Source of the DNA: Oppiella nova
Lineage: Eukaryota; Arthropoda; Arachnida; Sarcoptiformes; Oppiidae
Length of the DNA stretch: 42,567 nt
Reading direction: 5' to 3'
Assembly (NCBI GenBank): GCA_905397405.1
Contig: CAJPVJ010000088.1
Span: forward strand, 1-42,567
Of this stretch, positions 1 through 12,978 are shown one piece after another. Below the pieces are notes generated by a model. That model made no database searches. It saw nothing but the letters and a program-made list of their open reading frames with translations, and was not told the DNA's origin. The first letter of the stretch is position 1. Each line of letters starts with the position of its first letter. Both the position numbers and the translations under genes were made by a program.

Positions 1-3000
1 ATATGTTTATCACTCATTAGATCAGAGATGTATGGCTTAAGCCATATCTTGTTATTCTATGGGATTCTCATGGGGTATACATCAGAGCATTAAGAATATT
101 ATCAAAGAATAAAACGCTTTTATCCGCAAATATTGATATTTTAATGAATTTTTCAAACATACAATAATTTGTCATAATTATTACATTTATTAAAATATAA
201 CCTCTTAAAATTGTTAGAATTTGCCAAAATATTAATGTTATTACATGATTATATAAAGTTTGATTTCCAAAATCAAGTGCAAATAACTTAGGATTGGACT
301 GAATAATCATATTATAAGTCCTAATGAAAACCTAATTTTGAATTCTTCAGCTATTAAATTATACTGATGTTAGTTAGCTTATCATTTAAACATTATAACT
401 TAATAGCATCTAGTTTAAATTCAATATTATTTAAATTATTGAATAATTATTTTTTAAATACCATTACAGGTAAATACAATAATATTTAGTAATGTCAATT
501 TCAGAATTATACCGTACTGTATACTTGTATAATATAGTGTGATTATATGATATTAAATACCGTAAAATATAATATATTATATTATTATTATGAATTAGGT
601 TGATTAATTTGTAAGTTAAATATATTATAATATATTATATGGTAAACAGTTATTATATTATATAAAATACTGGATAAATGCTAAAAATAATGTAATTCAA
701 TACTCAGTGTTTGTTTGTAAAAATAATTTTTATTGAATAGCTAATAAATTATACAGAGCATGCATGATATTTGGATTAAAATTCTTGAAATATAATAGTC
801 AAGTATAATTTTATTTTAAATATATTTAATAAGATCACTATAATAATAATTATGGGATAATTTACTAATAGATCATAATTTGTTATGCCCAGAATTTAAA
901 ATTATATTTAATCATTTTGAATATTTAATAGTTTTCTAATTTAAAATTTATATGAATATTAAAGTGTAATAATTGTTTAAGATCTCAAAAATGATTTGAT
1001 AACACACTGTGAGTAAAGAATTTTTTTGTGACTTACGGAAAATGTATTCTACCATAAAATTATTAAATGTCACAAAATATTAAAAGAATTTTATTTTAAA
1101 ATTCAAAATTCTTTTTATAAAATTCACTGCAAACTTAACTCTGAAGCTTATTGAACCACAAATTCATTGTAATTTCAAACCCGAGGCATCGATTGTTGTC
1201 CATCTGTAAGAAAATCTTTTGTTTCATAAAAAATTTGTTTGAATATTATATTTTGATTGAACGCAGACTTTGGTCAAAATAAACATTTATCCAATCAGTC
1301 ATTGGATTTACTGTTATATCACATGAAATTGTGGTCATTATAATGAAGACATGATTACAATTTAGATCAATAATTGAGTGCTTTATTGAGAACGTGTCTG
1401 CGCTATGGCTACAGAATATATGGTATGGTATGGTATATGCGGTCTTATATCACAAACTTTGAAAACTCCAAACATTTTCAGACGAGACCATAAAATGCTT
1501 ACAAATATGATTGCTTTTGACTTAAGGCTATTAAGTTGTGTTAATAATTATTTGAAGAGAATTTCTCCTAACAATAAATTATTTAATATAATACAATGTT
1601 TGAAAGTTCTTGGCTATACTTTTTAGTAGATTTTCTTTTAATTTCTAAGTTTTTTCGTTTTATCTCTAAAAACAAAGTTTACTCAAATAAAAAACAATCT
1701 TTTTTAAAATAATTGCCAAATTACACTCTATTTCTAATAAATGATTAATAAATTTGTTATTAGTTTAATGCTTTTATTTCATGTCTTCAAAGTAAGGTTA
1801 ACTACAATAAGACATTTATTTTATGTCTGTTTTCCTATTATCTTTAAAAAAATAATTTCTCGTATATTTTTCACACAATAGTTATTTAAAATAATTATTA
1901 TTTAAATGAATTTTATTTTAAATTCTTTACACACTTAATGTGACAAAACGTGACTTCAGTTTCTTATTATAACCATTTCTATAAATAATTTATTTAATTA
2001 TAATTTATTTATATCTTTCAGAGAAGAAATGATCAAAATCTTAAATAATTATCTTTTTTATGCATAACTGAAATGTTTTAACATTCAAACTACTCTTTCA
2101 AACTCTTTTTGTTTCAATTCATGGGAATATTGTTTGAAATTTTCAGATATCTTTGCGTTCATTGAATTCAATCACTCAAAAGGTTAAGGATTTGTTGTAG
2201 AGCTTAATTAAAGCCAATTCATTAGTTAATAGATATACTGTTCATCACTTCCTTCAAACATTTATCAAAATGTCATTTATATTTTACCAAACATTTAGAA
2301 AAATGTTAGTCTTGTAAACACACAGCAAGTAAAGTATAATTTAGCTTGTATGCATTAACTTTTTAACACTCAATAATATATAGTATGACATTCTGAGCTA
2401 AATTTAAAACACTATTACATTTCATTGCAAAGCACACTGTTATACCAAATGATAAACAGATAGATTTTGAAATGGGATTAAACCTAATATAAAATAAAAA
2501 GTAATTTTGTCGTCTCTTACTAACCATTATTAACCCATAAGAGATCTTTTACTCTCATTTTGCTATAAAATAATACGATATAAACAACTAAAAGTCAAAC
2601 AAATCTTTTTAAGGTTTTATTTTAGCCAACGTTGAGAATAAGTATAAAGTTTTAGCCAACATTTGACAATCCATTTGTTTTTCGTAAACACAAACCTTCA
2701 CTATTACTGTAATACAAATAACTTATTGCATAAAAACCTTACTTTCAATTTGAAACTTATTTACCTATTCTTAACAAAAATAAGATAAAATATTTTTATA
2801 TAAAATTGCTGACAATATTATGAATCAGAAAATTCAAAATTTTATTTTTGTAATTCAAAACCATGAAAAAGTTGCTTAACTGTTGAGTGAACGAAAATGC
2901 AAAGCAAAGCAGTTTTAACTCTCAATAATAGACTGTTTGCTAAAAAACTACATATTTATGACTTCTCTGTGATCATTGATTTCTAGATCTGACGGTTTAG

Positions 3001-3827
3001 ACTCAATGTTACCATAAATTTTGCACAAATTCTATTATATTGTATTGTATTCACAAAATATAAAAATATGTGAATTCATTGTTTCTCTCATCGCTTTGAA
3101 AATAACAAAATTTATTGTGTGCTAAAAATCTTCACTAATTTATGATTCGTTTTATTGGAAAAGCTATTCATAACAAATCTCTTGTTAATAAAGATTGTAT
3201 TTTTCATGTTTCGTTTGTAATTATTCAAATATTTTGTCTTTTCATAAGAAGGCATAATAATTGTCTCCGTAATTGTAACACAAATTATAACACGAAATTA
3301 CAATTAATTCTGGATGTAATTGAGATAATTACAGATTAACTAATAGAAAGTAATACAGTAGCTTTTGAACACTAATTCCTGTAATAATAATAACTCATAT
3401 TTAATATCGAGTGATTAGCTTTTGGTTTTGTAATTACGATTAAACGCTTAATTCGTGTAATTTATATCAAATTAATTGCATTCCTCTTATTGTAATCGTT
3501 ATAACAATTGTTATAAACTGTTGTACGAATTGATGAAAGCAAATATGAAATAATTTCAAGAGTGCATTTCATTTTAAAACTTGTTTTACAATTAATTAAA
3601 CTATTTTATTATAATAATATTCAGAGAAATAATTAAACGACTTTTTAATATAAGAGCAAAAATATAATTATATTTTCATTAAAAGTCAATTCCATTGAAA
3701 TATACAATTGAATGTCTTTTGCATAACAGGCTTTCAATTATTGAAACATAAAACAATAATTTATTTTGAGAGCAATAGCGTAACCGATAGACTACCGGTT
3801 CGTATCAACAAATAATTATCACAGTAT
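1..3827. other. AT-rich gene-free stretch
   Basis: No gene can be supported here on either strand. The open frames are short, rich in Ile/Asn/Tyr/Lys as expected from AT-rich random sequence, lack plausible splice continuation and resemble no family I know. No RNA gene, terminal inverted repeat or array was noticed. The right end abuts the 3' end of the minus-strand receptor gene, whose stop codon is at 3828-3830. Confidence 0.6.
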
Positions 3828-6330
3828 TTAAAGGGCTTTCTGAGTCTTTGGTGGTCTCTTTGGTGGCTTCGCCTGAACGGGCGCTCCCTTTGGCGGAAGA
3901 GGTGGTTTGATTCGCGGGTCTTTCACTTTACCGCTCTTCACGTCATCGTACATATCGGCATAAAGCAAGTCATCCATTTCCACACCAAACGGCTAGATAT
4001 AGATCATATCAAACGGAGGTAATGGTCAGCAAATACTCGGAGGAGAGGGCGAGCTGTCAAATGTGAGGACAGCGTAATCGCACAGATTATTGTGATTATG
4101 ATTTGTATGATTTGTATGATTTGTATGATTTGTATGTTTGTTATGACTCTTATTATGACTGTTAAGAGTGTTATAATTAGTTTGACTATTAATTCTCCTG
4201 GAGTTGTGATTGCTTTTTAAGCACATATTGTATTGAGTGTTGCCATCAGTGGTTAGCTGTAAGTCCGCATAAACCACATTCCGCTCGTATATGCTGTATA
4301 TGTTTGCACCGGAAGTCTATTAGGACATGAAAGCATTAATTAAAGTTAGTTTGAAAGCTATTGTTATGCAATACAAAGACAACGTCTGAAGACAATGGCA
4401 AGTGTGGTAAGACCTGGCAGTTGTGATAGCGGGCCGATTGAGTTCTGCGCAACTCTTGTGTTAGTTGAGCCATATTTTGGTTATACTCAGGCATATAAGT
4501 ACCAGGGTTATAAGTGCCGCTTAATTGCATACACTTCTTGTATAATGTGTCAAATATGTATCATATGATCAATACTTTGGTCAAATCGCTACAATTAAGA
4601 GGGCCATACCTTTCGCTGGAACGGCATATTCTCATACATCTCACGATTGTCAATCGCCAGATTGGGGTCGTTTCCATTTCCGGGTAATTTTCGGGCGCCG
4701 ACCGATTCATTGGACACATCTGTTCGCATGGGAACGACACCAAACACACAATGAGATTGTATTGATTTAACAATAAGACAATTGTTTTCTTGATTTTAAT
4801 CTCATTTAATTAGTTATATGTCTCTCTCACCCATCACTTTGTCGTTTCGTTTTAATCTGGGATTCATTTCGACTTTTTTATAGGTAATCACTGGATGACA
4901 GACCGCAACATACATAAGCATACAATCAGTTAGTTTGCAGTTTATGTAACATTCATGTAAAATAGCAATCATTTTCTCGTACATAGAATAGAGTATTATA
5001 TTTATGATGATTGCAAGCATTCATTCAAATCATTCATACCTTGATTTGATGATAAATGACTGCTCAGTGAGGAGGGGGTCGGAGAGCGACTGCCATCGGG
5101 ACTGCATTACATTCAAAGAAATTAGTAGAAATAAATGCAAATCTAGAGCTTAGTGTTGAGCAAAGATTTGAGCATGTATTATAATTTATTATTCTATCAT
5201 AATGTGAGCTATTATACGATAGAGAAGTGTTTGTAATGCAAACGCATAACTAGTGAATTAGCGACGAGTAGTATTATATTATATACTGTTTAATAATATA
5301 AAGTAATATAAAGTTGTTTGTTATGAAGCAAAGGAAAGTGCATTAAACTTACTTTTCTCGTGTTTGCGAAACTCGAGTCGATTCTGAAAGAAAAGGTCAG
5401 CAAAAGAGGGACTGTTAGGCGACAAGACATGCAAAGCACGTATACTTTCATACAAACTATTCTTATGTAATATTGTTTGCAAACCTTGTTTGTGACGGCG
5501 TCTCCTCATAAGACATATCAGCACTAATAATATGACAATAAATATAATTATTAGCGCCGCTATTATTGTCGATATTAGGATTATTGACTCGTCTCCCAAT
5601 GCCTCCCAATCCGCCACTACTGTCACAACATTGTAATTACACCATTAGATTTCAATTTAAGTCAACCACTGGTACTTTATAAGCTATTTGTAGTATAGTT
5701 AATGTTTTACTCTACTGTATGTCAATAGTGGTTGAGAATAACAAACAGATCTTATAAATAATTTTCTGATTAGACTTGATTTCATTTTAACTTAGCTTTG
5801 ATTTCATTTTAACTTAGCTTTGATTTCATTTTAACTTAGCTTTGATTTCATTTACTATAAATTCTATAAAATGTCATTGCTCACCTATGGGTGGTGACAC
5901 ATAAAGAGTGCAGTTTGGATCAGTTTGTCCGATGGAGTTGGTGACAGCACAGGTCCAGCTGCCAAACAGTGTCTCACCAGTGATTGGGATCACAATTTTC
6001 GATTTCATGCCCTCGTGTCTAACCATTCTATCACTTATTGTCTCATTAAGTAATGTATTATTAAAAAACCAGTTGAATGTAAGCTCATTATTAGGATTAG
6101 CGGCCGTCACCGCACATATTAACTCAATTTCCTGATCATCGGTACGACTTTCATATAAAGTACAGGTCGGGGCGACTGGAAATGATAGTCCATTATTAGT
6201 TATAACTTATAAAATATTATCATTAAATGAAATGTTTTTGATATGAAGACAGTGTATGTAATATATCACGCAATGTATATCTGCCTGTCTATACAACATT
6301 ACACAATGTAATAAAATTTTAATTAATAAG

Positions 6331-6369
<39 letters not shown>

Positions 6370-9300
6370 CATACAAAGGACGTTAATGAGGAGATCGATG
6401 TGATCTTCTCCGTGTCGATTGGATGCAATACAGGTGTAAGTGCCGGCTCTGTCCCTTTGAATAGTGGTATTGAGTGATAGCAACGGTGTGTCAGCAATAA
6501 CTCCAATAGACTTGTCTCGAGTGGAGGACGAGTGCCACCGATAAGAAGCCGGTGGCAGAGCATCGCTTTCGCATAGGATTTCAGGCGGAATGTCGTATTC
6601 AATCACATCAACACGTTTTGGACGAACTCTGAGATTCTCCGGTGGGTCTGACAATCAAATCAAATTATATTCGCATAAAAATTCAATACATTATTCCCAG
6701 TAAAAGGGAATTTGAGCAATTTTTTCAATTTTTCAATTTTGAAGTAAAAAGAGATAAAAATAATGCAAAGCATTAGTTTAAGGGATGAAATATTTCGCTA
6801 ACTTTGTATATGACTTATTGGATGATTGAATGGATCCGAAAATACTATGAATACATTGGAAGTGAGAGACAGTAGAGAAAAGAGGGGATTATTTAAATTT
6901 AATTGTTTGAGTTAATAGAGCAGTCAATGATGACTACTATTAGTCGTTTGGATCAAAAGCAATCTATTGAGTAATTTTCTATGAAAAGACTAATTTTCGT
7001 AAACTTTTATTTAGTGTGTCATTCGTGTGTCAGCATTGGATGTGATGTTAAACATATCGATCAGAGTTGATGAGCACAACCCAAAGCAACCCAAAGCCAA
7101 AAGTGCGGCTTAATTCACAAACTATGAGAGTTATGTCAACTATAAAATGGGTTAAACTTTAATGCATTGACACCAAGAATAACACAGCACTACACCACTG
7201 CTAACATACCAGTGCTCTAACATACCAGTGCTAACACACCAGTGCTAACGAGTTGGGAAAGACTTTCGCTTGTTTTCTACCCATTTATTGCTTGTTATAT
7301 TCTCTGCACTTTTAGTCTCATTTTGAAATTACTTTAAAATTCAGTTTTCAGTTTTGATTTATGGTTTTATGTGTTTTATTCTCTCATATATTTTTAAACT
7401 TTAAAAAATAAACTCCAATGAATTTTGGTTTTGGATTACATTTGAAATTTATTTATTAATAAATTCTGTCTTTAAATATTACTAAAGATATTCTTCAATA
7501 CTATTAATAAAAATTTTCGTTTTTCACGATCGATAAGGTTTCAGATGAATTCAAAAAACGTTTTAATCGATAAGAATCTTAAATTATGTGAAAAGGAAAG
7601 AGAGAATTGAGTTTTCATTTCATAAATAATTAAAAACTCAAATAATGTGTTATATATTGTCTACAAAAACATAATCAAAAGTAAAACATTTTTATCGCAT
7701 CAGAGATATACTGTAGTCGTAATAATACTGTCAGAACTGAGTGTAAGTTATATTGAAGTCCAAAAAAGATGACTTGTTTTTGAAGAATAAATTTTTAATA
7801 AAAACGATGATATGTTAGAGAAATGATTGAGTTATATAAACAAAAATGCAATACTGTTTTAATACAGGCTCTCATTATTTATGAGTTATGACTGAGAATT
7901 TCAATAATAAAACTATACATACATTCAACGATGAATTGTGTTTCCGATTTGACTGAAGGCCCGACACTGTTATCACTGCTAACACACGAGTAAAACACTT
8001 TACTGTCTCGACTCCGATCTAACGGCGATAATGCACTCAAATTGAATATGAGAGTCGAGACGACACTAACAAAACGATTCAATGAAAGCTCTTCGGGATG
8101 TATTGAGTTCTTGATTGTGTAAAGTTGTGACGAGTTGTCAATTAATTGATTATTTTTATACCAATATATTTGGCAAATAGGAAAGCACTCAATCCGACAC
8201 GAGATGCTTATGGGCTCCTCGTGTTGGTGTTGATGAGCGGAGTTTGTCTTCAATTTGTTTTCGTTGATACCGAGAGTGGGCGGAAGAAAGTCAATGATTT
8301 TGGGGGGCGCCAGAGGTGTCACTTGAAAGATGCCTTTAGGGCCGATCCCGACCTCATTAACTGCCGCACAACTAATGTTTCCGCTGTTTGTTAGCTTTAA
8401 ATCAGTTAAATACAGAATAGACTGTTTGGTCTGAAAGGGCACTCCGTCTGCACTCTCCCACTGATACTCAGTGTTTGTCGACGGCTTTCCCTCATCTGAG
8501 ACAATGCACTCAAGAGTTAGATTATGTCCTTTGATGGCATGGATTCCAGTCAATTGTCTGATTAAGGCTTTGCTCGGAGGATAACTGACGTCAATTTGCA
8601 CAGAATTACTCACTTCACTAACACCGGCGTCTGAGATGGCCAGACACGTGTAGTTCCCGGACAGGGTTCGGGTGACACTAAGCCATGTGATCTCTTTGTG
8701 CGAACTCGACTCACCACTGAGTTCACTGACCAGTTGGTGGCCATTCTTCATCCACTTAACCTTTGATGCATTGAGTGGATTGCCATCAATGATATCACAA
8801 ATCATACGGACATCATCTCCTTCTTTGATAGTAAATCCCTGTTCAGGATTTGGGTATATCTGAAGATTGACTGTCGGAGGGAATAATACGTTGAGTCGTG
8901 AGGGCTCTTCTGGTTTTCCAATCCCAATATCATTAGAAACTGAGCAAAAATAAGCTCCGGAATCGTTTCGCATTGGATTTACAATTGTAAGTATTGGGTA
9001 TCCGGAGAGAGAACTCATATAATGCTGGCTATCGTTGAGCGCTAGTATTTGGTTGTCTTTATACCATTTGGTAGAGTTTTCGATGATTTCGGGCGGATTT
9101 GATGAAAATGTACAGTAAATGTTAACCATATCTGTGCTCTCATTCACTATCAATCCGTTCTTTGGCTCCATTACCACTATTGGAGGATCTTTTCAACAAA
9201 ACCAAATCAAATGAAATACAAAACAATTGTTACAATAAATGGTAAGAATTGCACAAAAATAAGGAACAATAGAAGTAAGGATTGCCTCAGGCTTTAGGAC

Positions 9301-11574
9301 TTACATTGAATTTTGAGTTCAATCGATTGCTTGATAGCCTCTTTCATCGCCGTATTACTGGCCTGACATTCAATTGCATTCAAGTGATCAAAACGTGAGA
9401 CTCGAAGCTCTAAATAAGATCGAGTATTAAGTGTCGATCCGTCGCTATTGGGCTCGACTTCACTCTTCACTACTGTATCTATAATATGACTCCTGAATGA
9501 AGACAATAACAAAAATCGCATTTCAGATGAGATCTATGGGATGTACGGCTCATACATCCGATGCAATTGTCTAATCAGTGAATTACCCATTTTTCCACAC
9601 TATTTGTGTCTCCGGTTTACTCCCATATGCTATACATTGTATGAGAGCTACATCTCCTTCTTTGATGTGATCTCTCGGACCCACAATTTCTATAGACTTT
9701 GCGCCAACTTTGTATCAAAAGGAAAAACTTTTCGAATTAACTTTCTTATTGATTACCAAAAAAGTTAGTATTAAATAAGGTTACAAACGATTGGAGACAA
9801 TTACCGGTCACATCAATCATAACATGCGAATCCATTGAGTTATTTTTGATGGCCTCGTGCTGGACGTGACACTCATATCTGCTCTTTAAATCACTTCGGG
9901 ATAATTTTTTAGTTAATACAAGTTGTGTCATATTGTCTGTGAATGACGAGGAATTTTTCACTTCAATTGTTTCGGCCAAACCGTTCTCATCGATCGCTCT
10001 CCAGCTGACAGTAGGCATAGGTTTACCCCCAATCACTATACACGCCAGTCTCAGGAGGTCTCCCTCTACCCCTCTAATCTCAATGCCATTTTCGAGCTGA
10101 GAATTCTTGTACTCAATGTAAGCTTTCGATGGCTTCGCTATAACGTGCAAAGTGTTGTTAAATTTGACAAAAACCTATTTGTCTTAATTAAGTCTCAAAC
10201 AACTCTACCTATTATCTCGAGTCTTACGAATGTAAGCGACGGACACTTTCCCCCGACATATGTTACGTCACACTGAAAGCCAAATCAAAAACAAAAATTT
10301 CCTAATTGTCTCCCAAACTAACACTAATTCACTGCTATTATTGATGATTATATCAAACCTTATAGAGAGCTTCGTCGCCACTCTTTAATTGATTAATCGA
10401 GAGCTGAGCCTCGCTTTTGTGAAGGGAAAAGCGTGCCCTTCCGGACAGGTCTCGCAAAGGCTTCTCCACGTTGTCGGCGAAGATGTAAATCCTGGACCAG
10501 CGGTCATCCCTTTCCAGTTTGGTCCAGGTCAGGAAGTATACCTCTCCACACTGAGCCTGGTCTATATGACAGGGCAGTGCGGCTGACTGTCCGGCAACAC
10601 CTTTGACAAGGACTGGAGCGTCGGCTAAATGTAGGGCAGAGAAGATCTGTTAGGACTGAAGGGACGGTAAGGACTGTCAGCTGCAAGAAAGTGCTCGAAA
10701 TGACAGCTCGAATGGTCGGTGGAAGTGATGGTTAGTGTAGTGTTTGTGCGTTATTGTAGTTATTGTTATGTTTGTATTGTAAGCACATATAGCATCTACT
10801 TTGGACAGTCTGTACACAACTGTATGTAATATATTAGCGATTTCTCTGTCGAATGGCTTTCGTAATAAATCTTTGAGGCATTAATGCAATGTTTAGCTAT
10901 TAATCGCAGATGCGATGCCTGTGCGATGTCTTTGCCTTATATGATATAAATGTGAGACTTAGTAGTGATCTATTGGTAAAGAAATTTCACCAAAAGCTTC
11001 ACTTATTTTAGAATCGCTTCAATTGGGAAAGACCTAGATGCAATAAATGTGTTTTGTTGTGGTTTCTGGAGGTTTGCACACAAAACCGATTCCACTATTT
11101 TCTTAGTCTCTGTTCAACGCATCGATGATCAGAGATAAAGACTTGTGGTTACTATTCATTAGAGAGCGTTTCCGAGCAGAGGATATATGCATCAGGAGAT
11201 GCACTGGCTGTATGTCTCTATGTATGTATGTATGAGTGCCCTAACACACCAACTCCCAGCCCCACCAACACTACCATAACTACTAAACAACACCACAACT
11301 GCACTGACACTGCACTCCAGAGCGGAGGAAATCTAGAAAACGCCGGTTATAAACACTTGACCTCTGGATACCCTTCCGATCATTTATTGCAATGATTTTT
11401 CATCAGATATACGCCTTTCCACAAACACTGCAACGACTTATGATATTATGATATAAAACAATCGCATTTCATAACAAGTCTCCTCACGTTCCCTCATATC
11501 TCACTATAATCTGCATTCATGTCTATTCATGTCTCTCTCAATTGTAGACAAATATTGACGTTTGCCTGTCTTTG

Positions 11575-11617
<43 letters not shown>

Positions 11618-12978
11618 TTTTTGTTCTTCAACTGAGTTATAATTTATAACAATTCCTAAGTTTTATATAGACTTCTCAGCGGAACAATAGATCAAATGAA
11701 TGGTGAATACATATCAATGTACAGTAGTTGTGTGCAAGTGATGGTACGTTGACTGGTATGCCATTCCCTTGCAAGGCATCCCTTTTCGTGTCCAATACTG
11801 AATTCATGCATATTTAATATAACACTTCATATTTACTGTTGGAAAAAGTATAATCAGATTTTGCTTTGTTTTACCAATAAATCGTTTTTTTGCTCACATA
11901 TTCTGTATGCCATAGTGTATGGCAATCTTAATGTTAATGTCGTTGAATGTTATGTGTGTTAAGAGCACCTGCTTTATAGTCCATACATTTATGTGTATAT
12001 ATTATGAGAGTTTAGGTCTCCCTCTGGCACTCATAAACATTGCCACCGATTGTACGACTGAAGAGTTGCTTTAATTAAGGGAAAGCTTGCAATTAGACTG
12101 CAGTCCTATTGTCTTGTCGTGTATTATGTGAGCACAGAGTCTACTGCTGTGGCTATTCTGATATTATGAGTGCACTGTTGGGCAGCATATTCTCAGCTCA
12201 CATCTCACGTCAGATTCGTTTTATTGATCTCTTAGTCGCCAAAGTAGTCCCAAAGCAGGCATTAAACGGCCCTTTCCTCCCTTTCCTCTCCTGTTGACCT
12301 CCTAATTAGCCTTTCTTTACAGCATTACTGGACGTTCACTCAATACATTCGCTGTGCTCTTACTCTGCCTTCGCTGGCAATCTCTCAGCCCTAACAGCCC
12401 TCACCATCACATGTGAAGCACTTAACAATATTTTATATAAAGAAATTCCAGTGCTTTCAGTGTTTTCATTGTTTTTTGTACTCTTTAATCGGTTATCAAT
12501 AATTCAACACTAAATACAACGACAGACACACCGATAGAGCGATCGACTCTCTGATCAACACTAATATAATGGCAATAGAGAGCGTAGAAAATGCGAGAGA
12601 GAGAGAGAGAGAGAGAGGGGGGGAGAGAGAGAGAGAGAGAGGAGTAGTTTTGGATTAAATCCAAATCAAGAATATATTTATGTGATCGTCGTTTGGCTGT
12701 CATTTCAAACGGCATTAAACAGTGAATTGGATGCCAAGCGCTGACTGAGTCTCACCTAAGTTGGCATAACATAACATGCAATTCAAATCACGGCATAAAA
12801 TGCCAAACAGACAGTCAGTTGAAACATATGAGGCAAACAGCACAGGAATGTCAAACTTTTAAGTGATGTTCACATTAAAGGACAACTTTGGCTCACCTGT
12901 CGATTCCGTGGCTTCCAGACCGAAGGCCAGCCATTTGGTCGCTCCGACACATAAGATCAACAAAATTTGGCCAAACAT
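3828..12978 (-). CDS. Sidestep/neuromusculin-like receptor with nine Ig domains
   Basis: Predicted single-pass surface adhesion receptor of about 1250 residues. Exons on the minus strand: 12978-12897 (signal peptide MFGQILLILCVGATKWLAFG), 10624-10359, 10272-10209, 10137-9805, 9707-9587, 9492-9305, 9188-7923, 6647-6375, 6175-5885, 5619-5485, 5383-5353, 5101-5040, 4719-4610, 4533-4414, 4316-4071 and 3992-3828. Phases agree throughout, and most Ig exons are phase 1-1. Ig1 (about residues 28-138) is V-type with YKCDVTYVGGKCPS near its end; further Ig domains follow to about 961, with Cys pairs and YxC-type motifs. The last Ig (FNWFFNNT...LFGSWTCAVTNSIG) resembles the final Ig of insect Side proteins. 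No FN3 domain is seen. The membrane helix is about 973-996, followed by RRRRHK. The tail has YENMPF, YADLQL, YAVLTF, YADMYDD and a proline-rich end (KPPLPPKGAP). Family knowledge suggests axon-guidance or muscle adhesion. Exact orthology (Side, neuromusculin, nephrin-like) is unresolved. The joins around exons 10-11 and the last intron are the weakest. Confidence 0.8.
4092..4136 (-). repeat. 9-bp in-frame repeat encoding Thr-Asn-His
   Basis: A 9-bp unit (atgatttgt on the plus strand) is repeated about four times inside the cytoplasmic-tail exon of the Ig receptor. In frame it encodes HTNHTNHTNHTNHNHNN, a low-complexity Asn/His/Thr stretch between two tyrosine motifs. The unit length keeps the frame, so copy-number change would be tolerated. 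Confidence 0.8.
5775..5851. repeat. 22-bp tandem repeat in receptor intron
   Basis: About three and a half copies of a 22-bp unit (ctttgatttcattttaactt plus ag; first copy one base shorter) lie in the intron between the last Ig exon and the transmembrane exon. The copies are nearly identical. Confidence 0.85.
6334..6365. repeat. (GA)n microsatellite next to splice donor
   Basis: An uninterrupted dinucleotide array, read as (CT)n on the transcribed minus strand. It starts 8 nt downstream of the donor at 6374-6373 of the receptor gene. Confidence 0.95.
11577..11615. repeat. (TC)n microsatellite
   Basis: Dinucleotide array within the first intron of the receptor gene; (GA)n in the transcribed orientation. 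Confidence 0.95.
12595..12643. repeat. (GA)n microsatellite with G-rich interruption
   Basis: Dinucleotide array interrupted by a short run of G in the middle; (CT)n in the transcribed orientation of the receptor gene. It lies about 250 nt downstream of the first donor. Confidence 0.95.

Larger units (their letters stand above)
10625..12896 (-). other. Large first intron of the Ig receptor gene
   Basis: The 2.27-kb intron separates the signal-peptide exon from the first Ig exon. The acceptor (tttag before CC at 10624) and donor (gtgagc from 12896) keep phase 1. It holds microsatellites at 11577-11615 and 12595-12643. No coding exon was recognised inside it, although an alternative first exon cannot be excluded. 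Confidence 0.6.

Noticed and set aside
5908-6135. Plus-strand 75-codon frame
   Set aside because: It is complementary to the last Ig exon of the receptor, which has clear Ig motifs and matching splice phases.
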